A stretch of DNA of 64,000 nt from JBJFCE01 sp051888775 (GCA_051888775.1 JBJFCE010000017.1:3459-67458); one strand, 5' to 3'. Shown: positions 9,210 through 18,172, numbered from the stretch's first letter. The notes: a model not told the origin generated them from the sequence alone. Program-made: numbers and translations.

Positions 9210-11372
9210 CTACCTAAACCGTACCTCAAACAGTCTCGCCATAACCACCTTCGGCAGATCCACGGTCAATTCTCCACTGATCGGATTAAAATCAAAATTG
9301 CATGGCATCTTGGACGGATATACGCAGTTGATCTCAGCCGGTCGCTTCCCGCAGAAGCCTTCCTGTAAAGGAAGTACGATACGTCCTTCCTTTCCGCCCC
9401 TTCTCCAGACAGCCAGATACATCACTTCATCTGTTACCAGTGCGCTTGATACAAAGTTGTCGCGGCTGTCCGCCGTTCCGATCGGCCAGTACGGAAGTGC
9501 TTTTTTGATATCTCCGCGGATCTTTTTATAATACGCAATCCCCTCTTTGACCAATTCGTAACGTTCCGGAGAAAGCTCTGCCAGATGGCCGCTCTGGTGG
9601 ATCCGCAATAACATCGCATTGATCATATTATAAGCGGTTTCTTCCAAAAGATCTGCCTGCGCCCGTAAGGAACCCGGCTTTTCTTCCATGCCCTCTCTCT
9701 GCGGATAGGACCAGACTGCCGCCTGTTCCGGTGTCACACCTGCCGGAGCATTTGCAGCGATCGTAGCGTAGTTGATGTAATCCTCCTGATCGGAGGTGGA
9801 CTGAATACTGTAACGTGACAGGAGCGCGTAATCGATCCTCAATCCGCCGCTGCCGCAGTTTTCGATCACAAGATCCGGATATCTGGCAAACACATCATCC
9901 AGCCATGCCAGATAAGCCCTCTCATGCTGCAGCATACCGTCGCCCACACTGTCCGCATACAGCTCCGTACCGATTCCCGGCTCGATATTATAATCCATCT
10001 TGATATATCCGACTCCGTACTCATTGACCGCTCTGTCAACCACTTCATTGACATGGGCAAGTACCTCCGGATTACGGAAATCAAGCTGATAACGGCTTCT
10101 GTCAAATACGCGTTTTCCGTGTCTTACAAAGAACCAGTCATCCGGTGCTTTTTTTGCTTTCTCACAGTTGATTCCCATGACCTCCAGCTCCAGCCATACA
10201 CCGGGAATCATGCCTTTTTTCCTGATGTAATCGGTCACTTCCTTGATACCGTTCGGAAATCGTTCCCTGCATTCCTGCCATTCACCGACGCTGTCCCACC
10301 ATTCGCCCGGTGCATACCAGCCGGCATCAATGACAAAATACTCACAGCCCGCCTCGGCTGCAGCATCGATCAGCGGAAATTCTTTTTCACTGGTCGGATC
10401 TCCGAACAGACAATTCATATAATCGTTAAAAATAACCGGCAGCTTTTCATTGTCCGCATTCGGTCTGCGGATCATGCGGCGGTATCTTGTCAGTTTTCCC
10501 ATCGCCTCGTTAAAATCCGCATGCGCTACGCCTACGGCAACAGGAACACTCGTAAACGCTTCTCCCTGTTTTAACTGAAGGAACCAATGAGACTGTACCT
10601 CGTTCGGCCCGCCGACATTCAGATAAAAATGCCTGTTCTGGTCACCGATTTCCCAATGCCATGAGCCGTTATGCTCGATCTGCCAGAACAGTGCACTGTC
10701 CGTCTCTGTATTGGCAAGATATCCCATCGGCAGATATTCTTTTGTAGACCAATTCCCGGTATTGGTCACCTCGATCGTCTTACTCGTTCTCTGGTACACA
10801 ACAGGCTGCGTCTGCCCCAGCCCAAGATCCGGGAAAGAATAGGTCTTCCAGTTCATTTCCTTCTGCCATCCGTTATGACAGATCCTCAGTTCCATCTTAT
10901 CATCGCTGGACTGCTCTCCTTCTTTTTCAATACCTGTATAGGCAAAAGAAGAAAGATATTCCAGTGTCTGCGTTTCTTTTCCTGTATTGATGACCGTGTT
11001 CTGCATCCGCACGATATCCGTGTCACCGTAAAACTGCCAGTCCGAGATCACACGTGCGCCCGTTACATCATCCTCCTGTGTAAACACCAGATGACGCCCG
11101 ATCTCATTGCGGGTATCCTCCATGCCGACGTACTGTAACATATATCCCGGTGCAGTTACGATATGTTTGTTTCCGTGCTTTTCATAAGGTCTGTTATATC
11201 CGGAAAAGCTCACCTGGACCGGCTGGAATGCTTCTTTGATCATGTATTCCTCTTTGCACAGATTGGCTTCATCAAATACAGCGTTTGAAAAGTGCAGCAG
11301 CTTCAGCTGATGTTCCTTTGTTACGCCAAATACGATGTGAAGCCGGTTTTCGTCGATTCTGATATATTCCAA
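9210..11372 (-). CDS. GH36 alpha-galactosidase (first copy, divergent type)
   Basis: Removes alpha-1,6-galactose side groups from imported galactomannan oligosaccharides in the cytoplasm. I place the start at a TTG (11372) preceded by AAAGGAG at 8 bases, giving 720 residues. The ATG 54 bases upstream lies inside palindromic element C and has no good ribosome site. The N-terminal beta-sandwich is followed by the catalytic barrel with YFVIDAGWY, GVWLELEVMG, the nucleophile Asp in YIKMDYN and the acid/base region ENCGSGGLRIDYALLSRYSIQSTSDQEDY. KMD replaces the usual KWD, marking a different subgroup from the second copy. No signal peptide. It could have a different substrate length preference from the second copy. 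Confidence 0.9.
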   Translation of the reverse strand: MEYIRIDENRLHIVFGVTKEHQLKLLHFSNAVFDEANLCKEEYMIKEAFQPVQVSFSGYNRPYEKHGNKHIVTAPGYMLQYVGMEDTRNEIGRHLVFTQEDDVTGARVISDWQFYGDTDIVRMQNTVINTGKETQTLEYLSSFAYTGIEKEGEQSSDDKMELRICHNGWQKEMNWKTYSFPDLGLGQTQPVVYQRTSKTIEVTNTGNWSTKEYLPMGYLANTETDSALFWQIEHNGSWHWEIGDQNRHFYLNVGGPNEVQSHWFLQLKQGEAFTSVPVAVGVAHADFNEAMGKLTRYRRMIRRPNADNEKLPVIFNDYMNCLFGDPTSEKEFPLIDAAAEAGCEYFVIDAGWYAPGEWWDSVGEWQECRERFPNGIKEVTDYIRKKGMIPGVWLELEVMGINCEKAKKAPDDWFFVRHGKRVFDRSRYQLDFRNPEVLAHVNEVVDRAVNEYGVGYIKMDYNIEPGIGTELYADSVGDGMLQHERAYLAWLDDVFARYPDLVIENCGSGGLRIDYALLSRYSIQSTSDQEDYINYATIAANAPAGVTPEQAAVWSYPQREGMEEKPGSLRAQADLLEETAYNMINAMLLRIHQSGHLAELSPERYELVKEGIAYYKKIRGDIKKALPYWPIGTADSRDNFVSSALVTDEVMYLAVWRRGGKEGRIVLPLQEGFCGKRPAEINCVYPSKMPCNFDFNPISGELTVDLPKVVMARLFEVRFR

Positions 11373-11413
11373 GGTTGTGCTCCTTTCCTGTTTGTATTGC
11401 TCCGCGCCACTCC

Positions 11414-11547
11414 GGACTCCGGTCAAGACTCGTGCTGACCGGCACGCTCTCGCTCCGTTTCAAACGCAGCGGTACTAAGCTCGAAAATACCTCGCTAAGT
11501 ACCGGCGTTTTCAAAGGGCCGGGCAGCACGAGTCTTGACCGGAGTCC
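11414..11547 (+). repeat. Palindromic element C upstream of the first GH36 gene
   Basis: Arms of 29 bases (11414-11442 and 11519-11547) differ at one position; the outer part is GGACTCCGGTCAAGACTCGT. Weaker complementarity extends about 15 bases further on both sides. The plus-orientation core begins CACGCTCTCGCTCC and contains GCGGTACTAAGCTCGAAAAT and its pairing partner CTAAGTACCGGCG. An apparent upstream ATG for the GH36 gene is created by the left arm. Confidence 0.92.
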
Positions 11548-11690
11548 TGGTTTGCCAGCGGAATAGTTGGGGTTCGAACAGAGTTTACGATGCTTGCATA
11601 GTCTTATCGGTATCGCCAGTGTATTCCGGCTCAGGCTATGCTTCTGAAGCAACTTTTACGTCAGTAACCGCAGGGGAAAAGCAATTCGGA

Positions 11691-11820
11691 GTCGCGGAAT
11701 CGGAATCCGTGGCGTGGTCCTTGAAATACGTCGGTACTTAGCGAGGTACTTTCGAGCTTAGTACCGCTACGTATTTCACGGAGCGAGAGCGTGCCACGAC
11801 TCGGATTCCGATTCCGCGAC
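11691..11820 (-). repeat. Palindromic element D between the two GH36 genes
   Basis: Arms of 27 bases (11691-11717 and 11794-11820), GTCGCGGAATCGGAAT against ATTCCGATTCCGCGAC, with three central mismatches. The core is in minus orientation; its outer stem reads TGAAATACGT against ACGTATTTCA, both halves changed relative to the TGAAAAACGC form of other copies. A further 8-base match (CGCAGGGG) lies at the outer edge near 11670 and 11840. Confidence 0.92.
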
Positions 11821-11926
11821 GACACTTGCCGACCCTGCGCACCCCTGCGTATTTCACGGAGCGAGAGCGTGCCACGACTCGAATTTCGATTCCGCGACGA
11901 CACTTGCTGCCCCTGCGCACCCTGCG
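11771..11926 (-). repeat. Tandem duplication of the right half of element D (period 78)
   Basis: The stretch starting GTATTTCACGGAGCGAGAGC at 11771 recurs at 11849 and continues to about 11926 with a handful of substitutions. It copies the core edge, the right arm and the flank. The second copy has no left arm. It ends 9 bases from the stop codon of the second GH36 gene. Confidence 0.9.
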
Positions 11927-11934
11927 TCCTGTCC

Positions 11935-14124
11935 TTATGCCTCCACGATATGGATCAGCTTACCGCGGAAATCGCCCCACGGATTCTGCACCTGAATACC
12001 GGCATACATCAGGGCTTCGCCGCTGTAGAGTCTGTCCTCTCCCTCGATGCGGTATTGCTTCTGCGGATCGAGCCCTTTCAGGCGAATGTTTCTGGAATGA
12101 TAGTTCGGGCGCATCATCACCTGAATAAAGGTGACAAGAGCCTCGGACTGATCCTTGGATACGACCATATAGCAGTCATATTTATGATTTTCGCTGTAGG
12201 AAGCAATGCGGTAATAATCGCCGCTTCTGACCAGATCGTTATATTTGTGGTACATGGCAACCTGATCCGGGATCATCTTGCGGTCTTCCTCCGGGATCTT
12301 GGTCACATCCAGCTCATAGCCGAAGGTTCCTGCAAGTGCCACGTAACCTCTGGTCTCAAACGGGGTCACTCTGCCGACCGTGTGGTTCGGGCAGTCACTG
12401 ACATGTGCACCCATGGTGGAAAGCGGGTATACGAGTGCCGTACCTTCCTGAATCTCCAGACGCTCAATAGCATCCGTATCGTCGGAGCACCAGATCTGCG
12501 GGCTGTAATAAAGCATACCCGGATCAAATCTTGCACCGCCACCGGAACAGTTTTCCAGAAGCAGATGCGGGAACTCGGTAATCAGACGCTCCTGTAACTG
12601 ATAAACACCGAGCACATAGCGGTGGAACAGTTCGCCCTGTCTGTCCGCAGGAAGTCCGATACTTCCCATATCTGCGAGCTGTCTGTTCATATCCCATTTT
12701 ACATATTCGATATTGGCACTGTGCAGAATCTCTGACAGTCTGCCGTATACATAATCCACGATCTCCTGTCTGGACAGATCGAGAACATACTGATTTCTGC
12801 AAAGTCCTGCTGTACGTCCCGGAATAGCGATCGCCCAATCCGGATGTTCTTTGTATAGCTCGGAATCCGGAGAGATCATTTCCGGTTCAAACCAGATACC
12901 GAATTTCATGCCAAGCTTATTGACTTCATCCACCAGATATTTTAAGCCGCCCGGCAATTTTGCTTCATTGACAAACCAGTCGCCGAGAGAGCTGTTATCA
13001 TCATTTCTGTGTCCAAACCAGCCGTCATCCATAACGAGCATCTCGATGCCGAGCTCGGACGCCTGTTTTGCAATGGCAATCAGTTTTTCCGTGTTAAAAT
13101 CAAAATAGGTTGCTTCCCAGTTGTTGATCAGGATCGGGCGCTTCTTATCTTTATATTCGCCGCGGATCAGATGATTTCTGAACAGATCATGGAAATTCCG
13201 GCTCATCGTACCGATACCTTCACACGAATGTACCATAACTACCTCAGGCACCTGAAATTCCTCACCCTGCTCCAGCTTCCAGCAGAAATCCTCCGGATTG
13301 ATACCCACCATCGCACGTACCGTATCGAACTGGCTCATGCTCGTTTCTGCAAGGAAGTTTCCGGAATAAACAAAGCTGAAGCCGTATACTTCTCCCATAT
13401 CCTGATCCGCATTATGAGAAACCAGCGCCATGAACGGATGCTCCTGATGACTGGACTCTCCGCGCAGAGAGGATACTCCCTGAAAACCGAGTGACAGCGG
13501 ACGTCTGTTGATATGACGTTCTCTTGCCCATGAACCATGCAGCGTGATCAGATCAAAATTCTGATTATCCATATCCAGACAGGTACTCATTACCTTGGTC
13601 AGATAGATCGGATCCTTTCCTTCATTGATGACTCTGACACTTCTCGTAATCGCATCCACATCTTCAAATGCGGTATAGGATAAAACGACCTTCAGGCCAA
13701 GTATCCGGTCTTCACACAGGATATCCAGCGTGGTGCATTCCTCTTCCTTACCGAATGTCGCCGGAAGATCCTTCAGTGCCTTCTTTCCGCTGTAGATCTC
13801 GTGGGACACATAAGCAAGCTGCAATGCTACATGACCGCCCACTGTTTTAACACTGATGGCGTCCTCTCTGAAATCCCCGAGTCCATGTGTCGGATACTCC
13901 ATCGGGAAAGAATCCAGAAAAGAGAGTCTGTCCCTTGCATTCGTACTGGGTACGAACGGTGCCTCCTGTGTTCTCATCAGATATGCCACATCATGATCCT
14001 GCATCTTTTTCCCGTAATAAATATGTCCGAGGAACCCCTCCTCATCCACGATGCCGATCAGATAACTGGATGCCTTTGTATCCAGCTTAAAGATCCGCTC
14101 CTTTTCAAAAAACTGAACTCCCAT
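11935..14124 (-). CDS. GH36 alpha-galactosidase (second copy, classical type)
   Basis: A 729-residue cytoplasmic alpha-galactosidase of the classical bacterial type. It shows VMDDGWFGHRNDD and GLGDFREDA, with nucleophile Asp478 in YVKWDMNR, the substrate loop ENCSGGGARFD and the acid/base region WCSDDTDAIERL. It also has the C-terminal hallmark TMGAHVSDCPNH. No signal peptide. The gene follows the beta-mannosidase after 53 bases on the same strand and is followed by palindromic elements D and C before the other GH36 gene. Two GH36 enzymes in one operon suggest division between internal and terminal galactose positions; that division is inference. Confidence 0.96.
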   Translation of the reverse strand: MGVQFFEKERIFKLDTKASSYLIGIVDEEGFLGHIYYGKKMQDHDVAYLMRTQEAPFVPSTNARDRLSFLDSFPMEYPTHGLGDFREDAISVKTVGGHVALQLAYVSHEIYSGKKALKDLPATFGKEEECTTLDILCEDRILGLKVVLSYTAFEDVDAITRSVRVINEGKDPIYLTKVMSTCLDMDNQNFDLITLHGSWARERHINRRPLSLGFQGVSSLRGESSHQEHPFMALVSHNADQDMGEVYGFSFVYSGNFLAETSMSQFDTVRAMVGINPEDFCWKLEQGEEFQVPEVVMVHSCEGIGTMSRNFHDLFRNHLIRGEYKDKKRPILINNWEATYFDFNTEKLIAIAKQASELGIEMLVMDDGWFGHRNDDNSSLGDWFVNEAKLPGGLKYLVDEVNKLGMKFGIWFEPEMISPDSELYKEHPDWAIAIPGRTAGLCRNQYVLDLSRQEIVDYVYGRLSEILHSANIEYVKWDMNRQLADMGSIGLPADRQGELFHRYVLGVYQLQERLITEFPHLLLENCSGGGARFDPGMLYYSPQIWCSDDTDAIERLEIQEGTALVYPLSTMGAHVSDCPNHTVGRVTPFETRGYVALAGTFGYELDVTKIPEEDRKMIPDQVAMYHKYNDLVRSGDYYRIASYSENHKYDCYMVVSKDQSEALVTFIQVMMRPNYHSRNIRLKGLDPQKQYRIEGEDRLYSGEALMYAGIQVQNPWGDFRGKLIHIVEA

Positions 14125-14177
14125 ACTTACCTCCTGCTTATCGTTCTTTTATTCTTGTCGTGATTGTACACGATTAT

Positions 14178-16814
14178 TTATTCCACATAGGTATCATACA
14201 ACGAGCAGACAACCAGACGCTTCTGCATATCTGCCGCATCCGCAAACGCCCCACTCCAGATATCTTTTTTCTCTACACGAAGTATCCGCTCATCTGCGCT
14301 CGTCAGATTGATGCAGTTATCGCTGAAGATCACATCCGCATCCGCAAAATCCAGATTCACAAACGGTGCATACACATCGCTCTGTAACAGGATCTCAAAG
14401 TATTTCTCCTGTTCTGTCACCTGTGTCCGGATGGTCGGTTTTTGCAGTTTCATATATTTATAAGGAAGCAGCGCTTCGCTCTCATACTGTACCTGCACCT
14501 CACCATGGCTGTCGGTCACCTCAAAGACCGCTTCCACAAACACTTCATCCCTTGCATATCTTCCGTCAGCACTCACCTTATGTGCAGGAATGCGGCTCGT
14601 CTTCTGCTCCTGAGATAACAGAGCCGCATAATCATCCTCTGCCAGTTTCACAGCCGTAAACGGAGCAACCTCCGCTTCCACACTGACAGATTTTATACAT
14701 GCAAATGCCATCGTCTTAAGCGAGATCGTCAGCTTTACCTTCACTGCCTCCTGCGTTTCATTCTGATAATGTGCCGCTGCTTTTGTAAAGTATCCTTCCG
14801 CATCTGCCACACGGACAAGGCTGCCCGCACAGGGCGCATAGAAATTCTTTGCCATGTACTGTAACGGCTTCCAGCGTCCGTAATAATCGATGCTTGCCCA
14901 GGATGCCACGGGCCAGTTGTCATTGATCTGCCAGTACAGGGTACCCATACAGCGTCCTCTGTTCCTGCGCCAGTGCTCCACACCGCTCTTTACCGCCACT
15001 GCCTGCAATACCTGTGTCACATATAACAGGCTTTCAAAGTCCTTCGGATACCTGAAATTCTCGGACACATAATACAGCATCTTTCCGTTTGCCGCATCAT
15101 TCTTCTGATGGCTTTCCATCACTCTGGAGAAAATATTGCGGTCTGCCGGTTCCGTATACGTTGCAACCGTCTTCATGCACGGAAAAGACTGGAAACCGAA
15201 TTCGGAACAGAACCGGAAGAAATGGTTCTGATAATCCGAGAACGGCAGCTGTCCGTGCCATACCGACCAATAGTGGGTATCCCCTCTGTTCGCATCATCC
15301 GGATTGTCCAGTGAACCGCCCGAAGACGGAGAGGAATGCCAGTAAAATGTTGTATCATCCGCTTCACGTACTGCTTTCGGCAGCAAATATTCAAACTGTT
15401 TGATATAATCCGCACGGATATACGGCGTCTCATGCTCAAAATCCGGCCAATGATACCATGCCGATTCAATCTCATTATTTCCGCACCACAGCGCAAGGCT
15501 TGCGTGATGTCTTAATCTTACCACATTATCCTTCGTTTCGGCTACGATATTCTGCTCAAATGCTTCGGTAACATCATAAGCATTGCAGGCATACATCAAA
15601 TCCTGCCATACCATCAGACCGTAACGGTCGCACAGATCATAAAACGTATCGGAAGGATAGTAGCCGCCGCCCCAGACACGCATTGTATTATAATTCGCCC
15701 TTGCCGCACTGGAAATCAGATATTCAATACGCTCCGGTGTGATTCTGGAATAGATGCAGTCCTCCGGGATATAATTGGCCCCCTTGGAAAAGATCTTCAC
15801 GCCGTTTACCTGAAAGCAGAATTCACTGCCCCATTCATCCGCATCCTGACTCACGGTCAGAGTTCTCAGACCGATCGTGTAGACACGGCTGTCGATCGGT
15901 GCAAGCTTTGCAATCTCCGCTGCCGCTTTTCCTCCCGCCAGTACCCCTGCCGGTTTCAGGTTCACAGTCAGATCATACAGATTCTGATCGCCGATACCGT
16001 TGGGCCACCAGAGCTTCGGCTTCTCCACGGGAATCTCTACCGTGATATGATCCTGCCCCGCCATCACGATCGCGGTCTTTGCCTGCAGTTCTACCGGCGG
16101 AAGCTTCTGTCCGTTAAACCATGAAGGTACGAGTGTTAAAGAAACTTTATACATCGACTCCGTATCAATCTGTAACCGGATGTCTGTCTTGACAACCACC
16201 GTCCCGTTTTCATGGATCTGATGAATACGCACATCCGCAATTCTGGCATCCGAATAGCACTCTAACTGAATGTCTCTCCAGATTCCCGCATCCGGGAGCT
16301 GTGCACCCCAATCCCAGCCAAACATGGAATGTGCTTTACGAAGATACTGATTGCCCTTCATGCAGCCGCACGGAATGACCGTGATCTCCTTGCCGGGTGC
16401 CGGCTGATAATCCTCGATATATTGTAAGGCAGAAGCAAATACGATACGGATTGTATTGCTGCCTTCTTTCAGATAATCCTTCACACAGAAACGATAGGTC
16501 CTGTGCATATTTTCGGTCTTTGCTACTTCCTGTTCATTGATATAGATCGTTGCTAAGGTATCCAGGCCGAAGCAGACCAAATCCACATGCTGATGTGACA
16601 GTTGCTCTGATGTCACCTCAAAGCTTCTTTCAAACTCATAGTCTTTCCAGAACAATTCTCTGATCTCATATTCGTTGTCGCGGTAATACGGATCCGGAAT
16701 TGCTTTTGCATCCGTCAGCGCAGAAAGCACGGAACCCGGCACCGTCACCGGATACGTCTGCCCGCTTCCGACTTCTCCTACCTTCCATTCACCGTTTAAA
16801 GTCAATGTTTCCAT
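14178..16814 (-). CDS. GH2 beta-mannosidase
   Basis: Releases mannose from the non-reducing end of beta-manno-oligosaccharides inside the cell. The 878-residue protein has the GH2 order: N-terminal jelly roll (1 to about 200), immunoglobulin-like domain ending WWPNGIGDQNLYDLTV (about 270), catalytic barrel from about 315 with FSKGANYIP and NYNTMRVWGGGYY, then C-terminal sandwich domains. The acid/base is Glu448 in LWCGNNEIESAW and the nucleophile Glu538 in FCSEFGFQSFP, both in beta-mannosidase-type context. No signal peptide. It is the first enzyme gene after lacI (59-base gap) and is followed by GH36. Confidence 0.95.
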   Translation of the reverse strand: METLTLNGEWKVGEVGSGQTYPVTVPGSVLSALTDAKAIPDPYYRDNEYEIRELFWKDYEFERSFEVTSEQLSHQHVDLVCFGLDTLATIYINEQEVAKTENMHRTYRFCVKDYLKEGSNTIRIVFASALQYIEDYQPAPGKEITVIPCGCMKGNQYLRKAHSMFGWDWGAQLPDAGIWRDIQLECYSDARIADVRIHQIHENGTVVVKTDIRLQIDTESMYKVSLTLVPSWFNGQKLPPVELQAKTAIVMAGQDHITVEIPVEKPKLWWPNGIGDQNLYDLTVNLKPAGVLAGGKAAAEIAKLAPIDSRVYTIGLRTLTVSQDADEWGSEFCFQVNGVKIFSKGANYIPEDCIYSRITPERIEYLISSAARANYNTMRVWGGGYYPSDTFYDLCDRYGLMVWQDLMYACNAYDVTEAFEQNIVAETKDNVVRLRHHASLALWCGNNEIESAWYHWPDFEHETPYIRADYIKQFEYLLPKAVREADDTTFYWHSSPSSGGSLDNPDDANRGDTHYWSVWHGQLPFSDYQNHFFRFCSEFGFQSFPCMKTVATYTEPADRNIFSRVMESHQKNDAANGKMLYYVSENFRYPKDFESLLYVTQVLQAVAVKSGVEHWRRNRGRCMGTLYWQINDNWPVASWASIDYYGRWKPLQYMAKNFYAPCAGSLVRVADAEGYFTKAAAHYQNETQEAVKVKLTISLKTMAFACIKSVSVEAEVAPFTAVKLAEDDYAALLSQEQKTSRIPAHKVSADGRYARDEVFVEAVFEVTDSHGEVQVQYESEALLPYKYMKLQKPTIRTQVTEQEKYFEILLQSDVYAPFVNLDFADADVIFSDNCINLTSADERILRVEKKDIWSGAFADAADMQKRLVVCSLYDTYVE

Positions 16815-16873
16815 GTCTCCTCCATCCCAAAAGCGGTATGCATCTCCGCCTCTTTCTCTTTTCTTGCTTTATT

Positions 16874-17881
16874 CTATAGATCCGGATAACTTCGCACCGT
16901 AATAAGCGCATGCTCCATCGGCTCATGAATCCGATCCAGTACGGACTTGGCCAGCCGCCTGCCCAGATCCTCTTTATTCACATCCACACTGTAGATATCC
17001 TGTCTGAAAAATCCCGGCTCTATCGTATGGTCAAAGCCTGTCAGAACCAGTCTTGCTTCCAGTTCCGGGCTTCTTTTATACAACGCCGAAGCAACACTCT
17101 TGGCAATTGCATCATTGGCGCAGACATAGACCTCCGGAAAGCTTTCCATCTCATTGACAAGGCGTTCCACTACGGCATAATCATAATAATCACCTTCCAC
17201 CTTGTCTGTATAACAATACCGCTCCTCCGGCTCAATCCCGTTTTTCCAAAGCGTATGTACATATCCGTCATAACGGTCATGGATCGACTTTGTCCCATCC
17301 GGATAACCGATATAGCCAAATCTCCGGTAACCCCGGTCGATCAGCTCCTGCACCATATGCTCCATTGCCGACCACCCTTCAGAATACACGACATCCCCGT
17401 ATTCCAGATAAGGATCAAGATACGGCGGTGCGTCAAAAAACGCAATCGGCAGCCCTGCCTGTGACATTTCCTTTACAAACGCGATTGGGAAAACACTCAA
17501 AAAAATCATCCCTGCCACATCCGGTGCCAGCATGGCTTTCATCTCACCCGCATCCGGCTTTTGCTCATCCACAATATGTAACAGCATTCGATAACCCTTG
17601 GCATTCAGCTCATCACTGATTCCTGCCAGAATCAGATTCCAGAACTGTTCCTGACTTCGACCGGACAGTACCAGAACCGCTCTTCCGTCTTTTTCGATCC
17701 GTATACCGCGTAACTGCTCCAAATGCTCCCTGGTCAACTTTGCATAGCCCATCTTCTGTGCAGTCTGAAGCACAGACATTTTCGTCTCATAAGAAACTGC
17801 TCCGTCATTCAGAGCCTTTGCAACGGTGTTTCTGGACAGTTGCATCTTCTGTGCAATATCCTGTATTGTAACCTTTTTCAT
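16874..17881 (-). CDS. LacI-family repressor of the mannan operon
   Basis: A 335-residue regulator. Residues 1-25 form the LacI helix-turn-helix (VTIQDIAQKMQLSRNTVAKAL), followed by a hinge region and a sugar-binding core with VLVLSGRSQEQFWNLILAGI, DVAGMIFLSV and VLTGFDHTIEP. The start is set by AAGGAGCGG eight bases before the ATG. It is the first gene of the unit and probably represses its own promoter through the dyad at 18093-18124, with a mannan-derived oligosaccharide as inducer (inference). A longer reading frame running through the N block is an assembly artefact. Confidence 0.93.
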   Translation of the reverse strand: MKKVTIQDIAQKMQLSRNTVAKALNDGAVSYETKMSVLQTAQKMGYAKLTREHLEQLRGIRIEKDGRAVLVLSGRSQEQFWNLILAGISDELNAKGYRMLLHIVDEQKPDAGEMKAMLAPDVAGMIFLSVFPIAFVKEMSQAGLPIAFFDAPPYLDPYLEYGDVVYSEGWSAMEHMVQELIDRGYRRFGYIGYPDGTKSIHDRYDGYVHTLWKNGIEPEERYCYTDKVEGDYYDYAVVERLVNEMESFPEVYVCANDAIAKSVASALYKRSPELEARLVLTGFDHTIEPGFFRQDIYSVDVNKEDLGRRLAKSVLDRIHEPMEHALITVRSYPDL

Positions 17882-18061
17882 TTTCCGCTCCTTCCCCATG
17901 ATTTTTNNNNNNNNNNNNNNNNNNNNNNNNNNNNNNNNNNNNNNNNNNNNNNNNNNNNNNNNNNNNNNNNNNNNNNNNNNNNNNNNNNNNNNNNNNNNNN
18001 NNNNNNTGCAATATCCTGTATTGTAACCTTTTTCATTTTCCGCTCCTTCCCCATGATTTTT
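17852..18061. other. Assembly gap (100 N at 17907-18006) between identical 55-base overlaps
   Basis: The 55 bases 17852-17906, covering the lacI start and ribosome site, are identical to 18007-18061. A default 100-N spacer between ends that share exactly 55 bases is what results when two contigs overlapping by one assembly k-mer are scaffolded without being merged. The true genome most likely has one copy and no gap, so the lacI promoter is about 155 bases closer to the gene than shown. Confidence 0.9.
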
Positions 18062-18080
18062 TACCTTCCCCATTGCTTTT

Positions 18081-18124
18081 ATAGTAAAAAAAAGCATGCA
18101 AAATGTCAATTTATTTTGCACGCT
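18081..18124 (-). promoter_or_regulatory. lacI/mannan operon promoter with overlapping operator dyad
   Basis: Minus strand: TTGACA (18109-18104), 17 bases, TACTAT (18086-18081). An inverted repeat at 18093-18124 has arms AGCATGCAAAAT and ATTTTGCACGCT (11 of 12 paired, 8-base spacer). It covers the -35 and most of the spacer, the expected position for LacI-type self-repression. Confidence 0.7.
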
Positions 18125-18136
18125 TTTTGCACTCAC

Positions 18137-18172
18137 AAATGCACAATATTGCGTCTTTGTTTTTGTGCATTT
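18137..18172. promoter_or_regulatory. Second TGCAC inverted repeat between lacI and the XRE gene
   Basis: Arms AAATGCACAA and TTGTGCATTT are perfectly complementary, with a 16-base spacer. It shares the TGCA-centred half site with the operator next to the lacI promoter and may be an auxiliary LacI site. The rest of this 385-base divergent region is AT-rich. A TATAAT at 18404-18409 may serve the XRE gene. Confidence 0.45.

Noticed and set aside
8932..9531. Plus-strand frame of about 200 codons across element B
   Set aside because: It is made of the palindromic element and antisense sequence of the GH36 gene; no ribosome site and no family resemblance.
9210..11426. GH36 start at the upstream ATG (11426)
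   Set aside because: That ATG lies in the arm of palindromic element C and has no Shine-Dalgarno. The TTG at 11372 has AAAGGAG at correct distance and fits the family N-terminus.
16874..18136. A longer LacI reading frame running through the N block to 18136
   Set aside because: It depends on unknown bases and on the duplicated 55-base overlap. The ATG at 17881 has a proper ribosome site and the normal LacI N-terminus.
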